Source: Aurantiochytrium sp. KH105
Taxonomy: Eukaryota; Sar; Bigyra; Thraustochytrida; Thraustochytriidae
Reading direction: 5' to 3'
Assembly (NCBI GenBank): GCA_003116975.1
Contig: BGKB01000512.1
Span: 95,846-159,845 of the forward strand
Length of the DNA stretch: 64,000 bases
Within the stretch, counting starts at the first letter, position 1, and the number at the start of each line of letters is the position of its first letter. A model generated the notes under the pieces. It was not told where the DNA came from. It was given only the letters and a program-made list of their open reading frames with translations, and searched no databases. A program made the position numbers and the translations under genes. Positions 10,535 to 20,472 of the stretch are shown one piece after another.

Positions 10535-12517
10535 CTAGCAAATCAGACATCCACTTCGATCTTGTGCTGGCTGCCGGATAATGCGTTGGGAAAGACGCGA
10601 GGCCGTAGAGGCTGCCGATGATCGCCGTGAAGGGCGCTTGCCTGCCAGAGCACCGGGGTTGGAGGCCGCAAAAAAGTCCTGGATATCGCGATTGATTTTG
10701 CGCACGCACATACCAAAGACGGCATCGTAGATGGGGAGCGCGTTGGACGATTTGACGCGGTCCAGGCCGTCAGGAAGGACGCTCATTTCGGCGCCAATGT
10801 CAACGTGCTCGCGAAAGACGGGAACAATGAGCATTTTGGGATTGGCGCACGCCAGGCGAAGCTCTTCAAGGCACCAATCGGTGACACCGTTGGCGTGATT
10901 CCTGGCCATGAGCGTTGCAGACGAGAGTTCGGAGGCCGGAGCCACCCCGCCGGAAGGCGCCGCCGTAAAGAGAGGCATAAGTACGCGGGAGCGCTTGACA
11001 GCACGATCAAGTTGGGCTCGAAAGTTGCCCGCACCAAGACCGTGGTCATCGCTGACGTCGAGAAAGACAGTATAGCCGAATCGCTCGAGGTGCAAACGCA
11101 GACGATCCGCAAAGTCGAGCTGCGCACGGCGATACGAGATAAAAATGTCGTGGTCATACTTGTTGGAGTCCGGTAAATGAAGGGCAAAGTCTTGAGGAAG
11201 GACGCGATTGGATGTGCCCTCGTCACTAGAAGCCATGTCGGGTGCAGGCGGAGCGTATTGCATGCCGGGCCGGACCGCTGACAGCGAGGGAGTCTGCAGG
11301 CCGCTCATGTAGGTTAAAAATTTGCGGAGATCTTTGACAGAGTAGCTTGTCCCGGTGGAACCCTTTTCAATACGCGCACCGGTCTGAGCCGCAAAGAAAT
11401 CGTCTGGAGCGATTTCTGGCTTGGCGCTCTGGCCCTGAACGCCAACGGAGAAGAAGACGCGAGCTTGGGCGCCAGAGGGCAGCGTCAGGCAGGCTGTGAT
11501 GATGTGGGAGCGCACAGCATCCTGCATGATGCTGGTTACGGCAAAAGAGACCATCGACTTTGTTCCTGTCCAAAGCAGGAGATTTTCGGGCTCTGCGCAC
11601 TGAAAATAGTTTTGGTCAAAGTCGAGGTGAACGGGATAGCTCTGGTTGCGCTTAAGAAGGACCGGGCCGTGCATACCGACTTGGACGTTGCCGCCTGTGG
11701 CCCCGCTGGGGTCCATAGCGTCTGCGAAGGCCATCAATGTGAGAATAAAGGTCTCTTTGGGGGCAACTGCCTTGGCAGGGCCGTAGGCGTTCAAATAGGC
11801 AATATCGAGTTCATCTGCCGAGGAGATGCGAGCAATGGTGTCTGGGACCGTGGGAGGCGCTTCGCCGCCGCGCAGACGCAGTACGAGAGAAGCGTCGACA
11901 CTTGATCCATTTTCGGAGACGAGTTGGTCATCAAGCACTTGCTGGCCGGCAATGATAAGGCGCTGCTGGTCGGGAGGGATGCCCTCGCGATCAAAAATGC
12001 GTTCCTTGGCTTCACCCCAGGTTTCTCCTTGTAAGGTGTCGAGGTAGATAGTTTTGCCCGTCAGAGTCTTGACGGTCAAGGGGATGGTGGGCTGCGCCAT
12101 TTTCTTTTTCATGGTTTTCTTGGTGCGTGGTTTTCTCCTTGTTGTAGAGGCTGCTGCTGCTACTGCTGCTGATGGTGGTGGTAGTTCGTTGTCATCGAAC
12201 GCGAGAAGGTCTCCTTCAGCCCTTGCGAGCACGTCGTCACCATTCTCGTCGTCTTCTTCTGCATCCTCTTGGTCGTCGGCAAGGATAAGACGAACTTCAA
12301 AGATGAAAGGAAAATCAAAGAGGTCGGCAAGAGTACCCTCGTCATCGGCCGTGAACTGCTTGCGCGAGGCAGACTTGCGAGTGCGCGCTTCGAGGGCAAG
12401 AATATCAAGGCCAGGTACCTCTTCGTCGACGAGCTCAAGCACGTCGGCTACGGCAAAAGTGGGATCAACGTCGAGCGCGAGGATGATATCGCCGGGGATG
12501 TCGACCAGCAGCAACAT
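10535..12517 (-). CDS. Ubiquitin-like / TIR domain fusion with C-terminal CaaX-like box
   Basis: This 660-aa protein has an N-terminal beta-rich region (1-80) and an acidic and then Lys/Arg-rich linker. A ubiquitin-like domain follows at about 145-217; it keeps VKTLTGKTI and EGIPPDQQRLI and ends in LRLRGG. Next comes a beta-sandwich-like region (about 230-365) that I cannot name. A TIR domain lies at about 451-600, opening with DHDIFISYRRA. The TIR keeps WCLEEL near 550, where the second Glu matches the NAD-hydrolysing Glu of active TIRs, so NADase activity is plausible. The protein ends in CLIC, a possible prenylation (CaaX) signal that would tether it to membranes. The Ubl has lost the equivalents of K29, K33, K48 and K63. 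The start is the ATG at 12517; the open frame further upstream has only a GTG start. A role in immune or stress signalling is inference. Confidence 0.88.
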   Translation of the reverse strand: MLLLVDIPGDIILALDVDPTFAVADVLELVDEEVPGLDILALEARTRKSASRKQFTADDEGTLADLFDFPFIFEVRLILADDQEDAEEDDENGDDVLARAEGDLLAFDDNELPPPSAAVAAAASTTRRKPRTKKTMKKKMAQPTIPLTVKTLTGKTIYLDTLQGETWGEAKERIFDREGIPPDQQRLIIAGQQVLDDQLVSENGSSVDASLVLRLRGGEAPPTVPDTIARISSADELDIAYLNAYGPAKAVAPKETFILTLMAFADAMDPSGATGGNVQVGMHGPVLLKRNQSYPVHLDFDQNYFQCAEPENLLLWTGTKSMVSFAVTSIMQDAVRSHIITACLTLPSGAQARVFFSVGVQGQSAKPEIAPDDFFAAQTGARIEKGSTGTSYSVKDLRKFLTYMSGLQTPSLSAVRPGMQYAPPAPDMASSDEGTSNRVLPQDFALHLPDSNKYDHDIFISYRRAQLDFADRLRLHLERFGYTVFLDVSDDHGLGAGNFRAQLDRAVKRSRVLMPLFTAAPSGGVAPASELSSATLMARNHANGVTDWCLEELRLACANPKMLIVPVFREHVDIGAEMSVLPDGLDRVKSSNALPIYDAVFGMCVRKINRDIQDFFAASNPGALAGKRPSRRSSAASTASRLSQRIIRQPAQDRSGCLIC

Positions 12518-15446
12518 CGTTCGTGCTCGCGTTCCACCGTCCGTCCGGTTCGTCCGTCCGGGTTGCTCGTCTGCACTCGCCCACGTCACTCGCGTCCGTT
12601 CGCGTTTGGTTCTGAAGAGCTTTTGCTACTTTCCGCACACACCCTCCTTTTCCCAGCACAAGCTGGCTGGCTGCTGCAGCTGGCTGCTCGAATGCGGAGC
12701 TGAGCTGGCCGGCGCGTGCCGCAGCGTGTGCACACCTTTTTGCACAACACATTTTAGTATCCCCGCTCGCCGCACACCCGCAGCATGCGGGGACCCCGAG
12801 GCTCTGCTCGCTGCTTCGCGATCGCCATCGCCGTCGCTCGCTCCTTGGTGCAGCTGCTCCGAAAAAACAATCTCGATCGATGAGCGTTGGTTGAATGCAC
12901 AATGGTCGGCCTGGCCTGGTCGCGACCAACTGCCACCACGTCCAGTCCAGTTCTGAGTCGCGGGGACGGCAGGATTCCAGCCACGCAAAAGCCGTGACAA
13001 AAGCTACGAGGCCTACTCAAGAGTCTCTCGGGCCACGCATGATCCAGCCAGTCCAGGCCGCTCTTTTTCCGCCCGCCACCTGCCAGCCGTGGCAGGTGCC
13101 ACGGGCGGCGAGTACGGCCGCCCGTGGCCAGCCCGGCGAACAAACAGCAGAGCGCGCACCAGCATCAAGCAAGGCGAGCGAGGTCCGGCCAGCAGTAGCC
13201 AGCAAGGCTGATGGCAACTAGTAAGATGTGGAAGCAGACTACGTGCTACTATAATATATGTACCTATACCTACCACGCCTGGCAAGACCAGAGTGCGAGC
13301 GTGTCCTGTCCTCGAGGCAGGGCCGGCCGCTCGATCTAGTTTCCGTCAAGGAGGGACAACAGAGAGGGCACGCGCCCGCGGACGCACGCCGCCGTGGCCA
13401 TGCCACTACTGGCGCGGCCTCAAAGCTCGCGATCCCCCCCTCCCCTTCCTCCCCCGGCGTGGCGCGCAGCTGCCATCGAGGGACGGCGACGGCGACTCGT
13501 TGACGCGCCGCGACGCGCCGCGACGTCGTCACGGTAGCAGCTGCAGCGAGCAAGCTGCACCAGGCTGCGGACGCGTGCCTCTGCCTGGTCGCTGTCGCGA
13601 GTTCGAGTTGGTTGGCGGCGTCTGGCAGGCAACCAGCCAGCTGCCACTGCAGGCAGAGCGCGAGAAAGATAGAAAGTTAGTTGGACCAAGTTGGAGGCAA
13701 AGGGAGCCTCGCCTCGCCTCGCCTTGGCAGTTCGCAGCCGTGCCGAGTCCGCGGCCCTGTCCCCGCCACCACTGACGGCAGTGGCAGTGACAGTGGCAGT
13801 GGTGGCACGAGTTTCGAGTGGTGGTCGTCCACCAGCCAGAGTCTGCTTCTCTGGCTAGTGGGACTGGCAGGCAGGCTGTCCTGATGGCTTCGGACAGCGG
13901 CGGCACTTACTGCACGCATGGCTGCTGCTGGTTGTGCTGCTGGCTGGCTGTGCTGCAGGCTGGCTGCTGCAGCTGCCATGGCTGCTGGCGATGGTTTGGT
14001 TCGAGTTGTCCACCATGACGGGCCGCCGAACACGACCGACCTTGCATCGATTTGAAGCTTTTCAAATCTTCGTTCGCAGCGGCCAGTACAGGCAGCTAGC
14101 TCAGTGCGTGTCCGTGATCGCGGCCGCGGCGGTCTGATTGCCTGTGCTCGCTCTGGCTGCTGCCACTGTTGCCAGCTGCTGCTGTTGGCGACCACCACTG
14201 CCAAGTCAGCTGGCTGGCTGTCCGGCTGGCGGGCTGGCTGGCGGGCTGGCTAGCGGCCATGGCTAGCTAGCTAGCTAGCTAGCTCTAGCTGTCTGTGGCG
14301 TTCGCATTTTGGCTTCCTGGCGCGTTGCCATCCCGCTCCACTTGCTTCCTTCGCTGCTCCCTCTCGCGCTGCTCCGGTCCATCTTGGCAACTGCAAGCAA
14401 GCAAGCAAGCAAGCAAGCGAGCGCGCTTCATCGGTCGTCCATCATCATTGTTGTCGTCGTCGTCATCGTCGCCCTCCTCGCGCTCCGCCTCGATTCAAAT
14501 CGCAGCTCGCGCTGGCTCGCTCGCTCGCACTGCACTCGCTGCGCATCGCATCGCAGGCCGCAGGCCGCAGAGCAGCTGCTCGTCACCCTGCGCCGCGCCG
14601 CCGCGCTGCGCCTCGCGTTCGGTCTGCGGGTCGTCATCGATGGCGGGCGTCCTGCTCGCCGTCCGTCATGTGATTCTGTCTCCATGGTCTGTCTGTCTGT
14701 CTGTCTGTCTATCTCTCTCTGGCTAGCGCCGCCACCGAAGATTCTGGCGCACTTGCGGCTCATTCGTTCACAGTGGATCCGCGCTTCGGCCAGTCGATCT
14801 CTCGCGCGCTCCAAGTGTGCAAAGACAGCGGCCAAGGGAGGAAGCGCCCTCCCCCGCGGTTAGGCTGGGTCGCCTCGTTCGGTAGTTAGGCTGCTTCCGG
14901 CAGCGGCCGGTAGTTACCTTCCTTCCCTCGCGCCTCCCCGGCCGCCCGCCAGGCCGGCTCGCTGCGCACGGGACCGCGCTGCTGGCCGCAGCCTAGCGCT
15001 CGGGCGGGCGGAAGGAGAGGAGGGAAGGAGGGAGGCCGCGGGGGCGGGTGTGCGCGGCGGGCCGCGCAAAGAGTGCGGCCACGCCGAGGAAAGTTTGCTT
15101 GTCTCTGCGAGCGAGGACACCGTGAGCCAAAAGAAAACTTTCTTTTTTCATTTTTCATTTTTATTTCTATTTCCCATGTTCATTGCTGTTGCAGCGCAGC
15201 TGTCTGTCTGGCTACGGCTGCGCCCTCGCTGAGCCTGCCTGCCTGCCGGACGGCCGTGCGCGGGAGGCGGGCGCGGCGCGGCTCGGGCCCGCGCGCCGGG
15301 CTGGCCGTCTGGTCTGGCCATGTGTCGTCAGTCAGTCAGTTAGTCTGTCAGTCAGTCAGGCTGTCAGTCTGTGAGCCTGTCTGTCCGTGTGCGCGCTCGG
15401 CTTCCTCCTGCTGGCTGCAGCCTTTTGGACAGACAGACAGAGAGAC

Positions 15447-15477
<31 letters not shown>

Positions 15478-16422
15478 AGAAAGAAAGAAAGAAAGAAAGG
15501 CAGGAAGCAGGGAGGGGACACGCGCGGGTGGTCAGCCTGGGCGCGGGGCGGGGAGGAGTCGGCCGCGCGCACAGTGACTTATGCGCGCATTCCGCACTTG
15601 CGGCGCGCGCGCGAACCCGAACAAAGGCGGCGCGCGCGGGCCGCGCGGCGTACACTGGCGCAAAGCGCGCCGCAAGTGCGGAATGGCGCATAGGCCACTG
15701 TGCGGCCGCGGCGGCACAGTGGGAGACAGCCGGACGGCCAGACAGCCAGACAGACACAGGCGCAGAGAGAGAGAGACAGAGAGACAGACTCCTATAGCCA
15801 GCCGGCCGGCCCGACCCGCGCGAGCCCGAGCGAGACGGCGGCCGCGGCCGCGCCCCGCCGCAGGCGGGCGGGAGGGAGCGAGCGAGGACGCGGGCGGACG
15901 CGCAGGCGCGCGAGCAGCAGCGCCGCGCGCAGCGAGCGCGCGCGCGCGCGCAGCGCCGCAGGCCGCGCCCCCGCGGGAAGCGCGGGCGGGATTCGAACGA
16001 GCCCCTGCTTAGTTAGCTGCAGCTAGCGGGCGAGCGACGCCGCCCTGCTCCGCTCTGCTTAGGCCAAGCCCGCTTGCTTGGCTTGCTCCGCTCGCTCTGC
16101 TCGGGCAGGCTTGGCGACTTTCGCGCGGGGCTTCTCGCGACGCGACGCGACGCGACGCGACGCCTCGGCGCGGACGGACGCGTTGGGATCGTCGTCGATT
16201 GATTGAAGGCGAGGAGGAAGCAGGCCCGCTAGAGAGAAAGAAGGAGAGGAAGGAAGGACGCAGCGAACCAGCTAGCCAGCTTGCCACCTTCGCAGGCAGA
16301 AACAGACAGCAAGACAGACAGATCAGATCATACAGAGCCGCGCGGACGGGGAGACGAGCAAGCCGGCCTGCTGCTTGGAGCGAGCGGAGCGGCAGCAGCC
16401 GCGCAGACGAGACAGGTCGCCA
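12518..16422. other. 3.9-kb gene-free, repeat-rich region
   Basis: The open frames here are low-complexity and overlap on both strands, and none looks like a gene. Visible repeats are an AGCT run at about 14262-14284, AAGC repeats near 14396-14420, TGTC repeats near 14690-14712, a GAAA run at about 15446-15500, GCGAC repeats near 16139-16163 and a long inverted repeat at 15570-15702. The right end must contain the Myb promoter and 5' UTR. Confidence 0.55.
15570..15702. repeat. Imperfect inverted repeat (38-39 bp arms)
   Basis: The left arm is 15570-15608 and the right arm is 15665-15702. They are reverse complements apart from a few mismatches and one length difference, and share the core CCGCACTTGCGGCGCGC. 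The 56-bp spacer is G/C-rich, so the region could fold into a long hairpin. It may be a remnant of a small inverted-repeat element or a hairpin RNA gene. Confidence 0.6.
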
Positions 16423-16769
16423 ATGGACCTGCCCGGCGTCGACGCCCGGCCCCAGATGCTGCCGGAGCTCAACGTGAGCAACATGCACGAGCTGTCGGCG
16501 CGCCTCGCAGCAGCGGTTGCCGCCGCCAAGCGCTCCGAGACGGCCTACCCTGCGAGCGGCACCGCCAACGCCAACAGCAACAGCAGCAACGGCAACGATG
16601 ATCCCGTTCCCGGCAATCTGTCTCGCGGTGGCGCGAGCCCAGATCCGGACAAGACCAACACCAGCAATGAGTTCAACATCGGCATGGACTGGCGGAGAGA
16701 CATTGCGGCCTCCAGCACCCCGGAAATGCTCCTCAAGTCGCTTCGACAGCGCCTCGATCAGCAGCAACA

Positions 16770-16800
<31 letters not shown>

Positions 16801-19764
16801 CAACAGCAACGCGCAGGTGGACCGAGAGTGACCAATGCAGGCCTCTTTGAACTGGCGCAAGCGTCGCAACAAGACCAACAACATCACCCACAGCTCTTGC
16901 AGCAACTGCAACTACACCAACAACAGCACCAGCGCCCTCGACTTTCGCTCTCGCTCGGTCCTGCTCTCGACATGAGCGCGCGCTCTTCGCCGTCGAATTC
17001 GAGCACCTCAAGCACTTCGAGCATGAACGACGGAGGCGCATCCCCCAGCGGAGCGCAGGCTTCTGCACTGCGGCCCGGCAGCCCCATGGACGGCCTCGCC
17101 GAAACCGCAGTCGCTCTGGCCGGCTCACAGCAGTCGCCTTCGGATGCCCTCGGACGTCTCTCCATGTTTCCCAACTTTGCCCTTCTCGCAGGCGCCTCGA
17201 CGGCGGCCTCGCTCGCGTCATCGTCCAGCTCCATGATGTCTCCCAACCAGGGAATGTCTACGTCCACGCAAGCAGATCGAAACACGAATAATGCTGCATC
17301 CGGACCCATGTTTTCTCTGAGCACATACTCGTCTGCCGAAAGCACAACATCCAGTGTGGCAAGCCACGCGCATCCTCAGCGCCAACCTCTCCAGCACAAT
17401 GATAGCGCGGGAAGCAGCAACAACAATGCACAAAGCCTGGCCACAGTTGCCGCAGCGGCTGCTGCCGCCGCTGCCGCAGCCGCAGCTCGCCCGTCTGCCC
17501 TCAACGACGCAGACGGTGATGTCGACATGGACGGCAGCGCGTCAATACAGCAAAACGACGTGCCATCCTCGGCCATGTCCACAAGCGGAGACGCCAACAC
17601 GAGTGACGAGCCCGAGGTCGACGCTTCGGTGCTTGTATCCACGCTAAGCCGAAACCAAAGCGCTCCCTCGGAATCCTTGCCCGAGCGCTCCTCGTCTGCT
17701 TCGCTCGCCACGCTCGAGACCTCGGCAAAACAAGGCGCCACGGGCGAAGTTCCGGCGGCCCAGCAGCCATCATCAGATATGGCTGTTGACGGGAAGGAAC
17801 ATGGAGCAGCTCAAGAAGGAGGACTCAAGATGCAGCAGCAGCTCAAGGTAGAGCAACAAGATGAACAAGTGCCCGTGCCTGCTGTGTCGCACACCGCGGT
17901 TCCGCCCCCTGCCCCCCACAGTACCAGCACGAACAGTACGAGCACCAAGTCCTCGTCGGGCGGCAAGTCTCGGCAGTTCAGTGGCTTGTCCTCGTTTGTC
18001 TTGGGTTTAACGCCGGCCTCTCTTGCCAAAACGACCAGCCGCATGCTCGGCGGGGGGCGCCGCAAGTCGTCAGACCATGGCGCGGCTGCAGCAGCGGCTG
18101 CGGCGAATGCAGCACACGAGGCGGCCGCAACTGGATCGCAGGACGGGTCCGGGTCGTCGCTCACTTCCGCGTCCGGAAACGGACAAGGCGCGGGGACGGC
18201 GACCGGCGCGTCGGCGCTCAAAGCATCACGCCGAAGTCGCAGTACTAATGCAAGCTCACGAAGGTGGACTGAGGAGGAGGACGAGCGTCTTCGGCTCGCG
18301 GTGGCCCAATTCGGAGACAAGAGCTGGAAAGAAATCGCGGCTGTCGTTGGCACGCGCAACAATGTACAATGTCTGCAACGCTGGCGCAAGTCTCTCAAGC
18401 CGGGGCTCAAGAAGGGACTCTGGCGGCCCGAAGAGGACGAGCTCCTGCGCCAAAAGGTCAAGGAAAAGCAAGAGGACCCCTCGCTCAATTGGACATGGGT
18501 GTCCAAGTCCATCGAAGGACGCAATGCCAAGCAATGCAGAGAGCGATGGCAAAACTTTCTTGACGATACCATCAAGCGCGGCAACTGGACCGAGGAAGAG
18601 GATAAAGAGCTCGAACGTCTCCATCGCGAGCTTGGCGGACGCTGGGCTAAAATTGCGCGCGCCATGCCTGGACGCACAGAAAACAGTGTCAAGGTGCGCT
18701 ATCAGTCGCTCAAGCGTCTGCGCGAGCGCGAGTCAAATCCAGACGCCGACAATCTCTCGGTCACCACAAATGAGGACGACAATAGCAGCACCAGATCGCA
18801 ACGGACGGCTTCCACGACAAAGGCCAAGAAGAAGGGCGCCAAGCGACCGAGCGGTGTCCCTGCGGACATGGAAGGTATGGTGGGCGCGGCGCGCGCTGAT
18901 CATTCTCCGGGTTGGAGCTTTGTCTCCAAGTTCAAGAAGCGCAAGTCCGCCTCCTTGCCCATGGCAGCAATGCAGCAGCAGCAGCAGCAGTCTGCAGCAT
19001 CTAGCGGTGGCCAGGATCCCGTCTTTGGTCGGTCGACATCGTCTTCAAGTGTGTCAAGCACCGCGTCATCGTCTACAGGCTCGGTGGCGGCCTCTTCCTC
19101 CGACACGCAGAGTCCCACACGCGGCAAGACTTCTTCGCCGGCTTCGTCCGCTGCGACCATGCCTTTTCGTGAGCTCAAGAGAAAGATTGCCCGCAAGTCT
19201 GCCCCGCCTTCGCTGGTGAATGCCTTTCAGGCGATCACACAGTATCATATCTCCCCTTTTACTCACCAACGTTCCTTGGGAAATATGGCGCCGGGCTCTT
19301 TGTTTCCAGCTTCCTCGCCGTCTTCGTTTTCCTCCGTTTCGCTCGCCTCCTCTACGGCAGCTTCGCCCCATCACCCGCAGCATGCTGTGCCGGACCGGTC
19401 CATGCGTCCTTCATCGTCGCCTTCTCCTGCTTCCGCGTCTGTGGGCGGCATGGGCGTGCCCCAATTTGGCTCTCCCAATGCATCGCAGCAGCAGCAGCAG
19501 CAACATCATCAACAACAACACCGAGATGCTGCCGTAAGTGCGGCGCTCACGCTCGCTGCGGCTACTGCCGCGGCGACACCCACATCTCCTCTCGAGACCT
19601 CTGGCGCTCGTGACTTTTCGGTGGGTTCTATTTCGACGGAGACGGCAGCTCCGCCTTCCTCCTCCTCGTCGTCGTCATTGTCATCGCCTGGGCCCTTGCC
19701 GAGATCCCATTCGTTCCCGTCTATGCAGACGCTGACGCACTCGCTCGGCTACCTTGGCCCCCAA

Positions 19765-19841
<77 letters not shown>

Positions 19842-19983
19842 GTCTCAATCGGGCATGAGCAGCCCTGGGGCTAGCGCCCCATTTGGGTTTTCTGACGCCA
19901 TGTCTCACCAGCCGCAGTCGGCTTCCTTTCAGTTCCTGCATCAACAACTCTTGCAGCAGCAGCAGCAGCAGCAGCAGCGATAG
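16423..19983 (+). CDS. R1R2R3 Myb transcription factor with poly-Gln tracts
   Basis: This 1186-aa nuclear protein has one three-repeat Myb DNA-binding region at about 600-765. It begins RRWTEEEDERL, continues GLWRPEEDELL and then GNWTEEEDKELERL; the second and third repeats keep the NAKQCRERW and NSVKVRYQ recognition helices. This layout is that of the c-Myb/MYB3R group, which regulates cell-cycle genes in animals and plants. The rest is low complexity: Gln runs near residue 115 and near 1115-1150, a Gln-rich C-terminus, Ala runs and long Ser/Thr/Pro-rich stretches typical of activation domains. A basic stretch just after the Myb repeats (KAKKKGAKRP) may be a nuclear localisation signal. The first ATG of the frame is at 16423; upstream there is only a TTG. 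Confidence 0.93.
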
Positions 19984-20472
19984 CAGTAGCCATAGTAATT
20001 TGTTCACGTTTGTTGGTTGTGCAATCTCTCCTTCTTGCTCTTCTGCTCCTTCTATTTCTTCTTCTTCTTCTTCTCGTCGCTCTTCGTTCGATCTTGTGGA
20101 AACGGGCAACTTGCACACGATCGACAACGTGCACATGATCGACGACATGCGCATAGACACCTCCTTCCCTCCCTCCCTCCCTCCCTCCCTCCCCCGACCA
20201 CGCGTACCTCGAACACCTACTTCTACTAGGAACCCTGGCCCCCTCGGTCAGCCCGGCGTTCCCGACGCGCTGCGCGGGTCGCCGCCCTCGCTGCAGACAG
20301 ACAGAGAGGCAGGCAGACGGACGGACGCGCTGCGCCGCTGCCCGCGCGGACGGCCGGGCCGGCGGGCGCGAGACGAGGGCGCGCCGCGCAGACGCGCAGG
20401 CGCGAGCCCCGCGGCGCGAGGCACGGGTCCGGCTCGAGGGCAGCTCGATCGAGGATAGAGGTAGATAGATCG
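19984..20472. other. Intergenic, with a (CCCT)n tract
   Basis: This stretch is 489 bp without a gene. A pyrimidine tract of repeated CCCT lies at about 20163-20195. The right end holds the promoter and 5' UTR of the next gene. Confidence 0.5.

Noticed and set aside
15985..16045. GGATTCGAAC resembling a tRNA B box
   Set aside because: Only the loop matches; stems do not pair.
17811..18692. 293-codon minus-strand open frame
   Set aside because: Antisense to the Myb repeats, Ser/Arg-rich and without a recognisable family.
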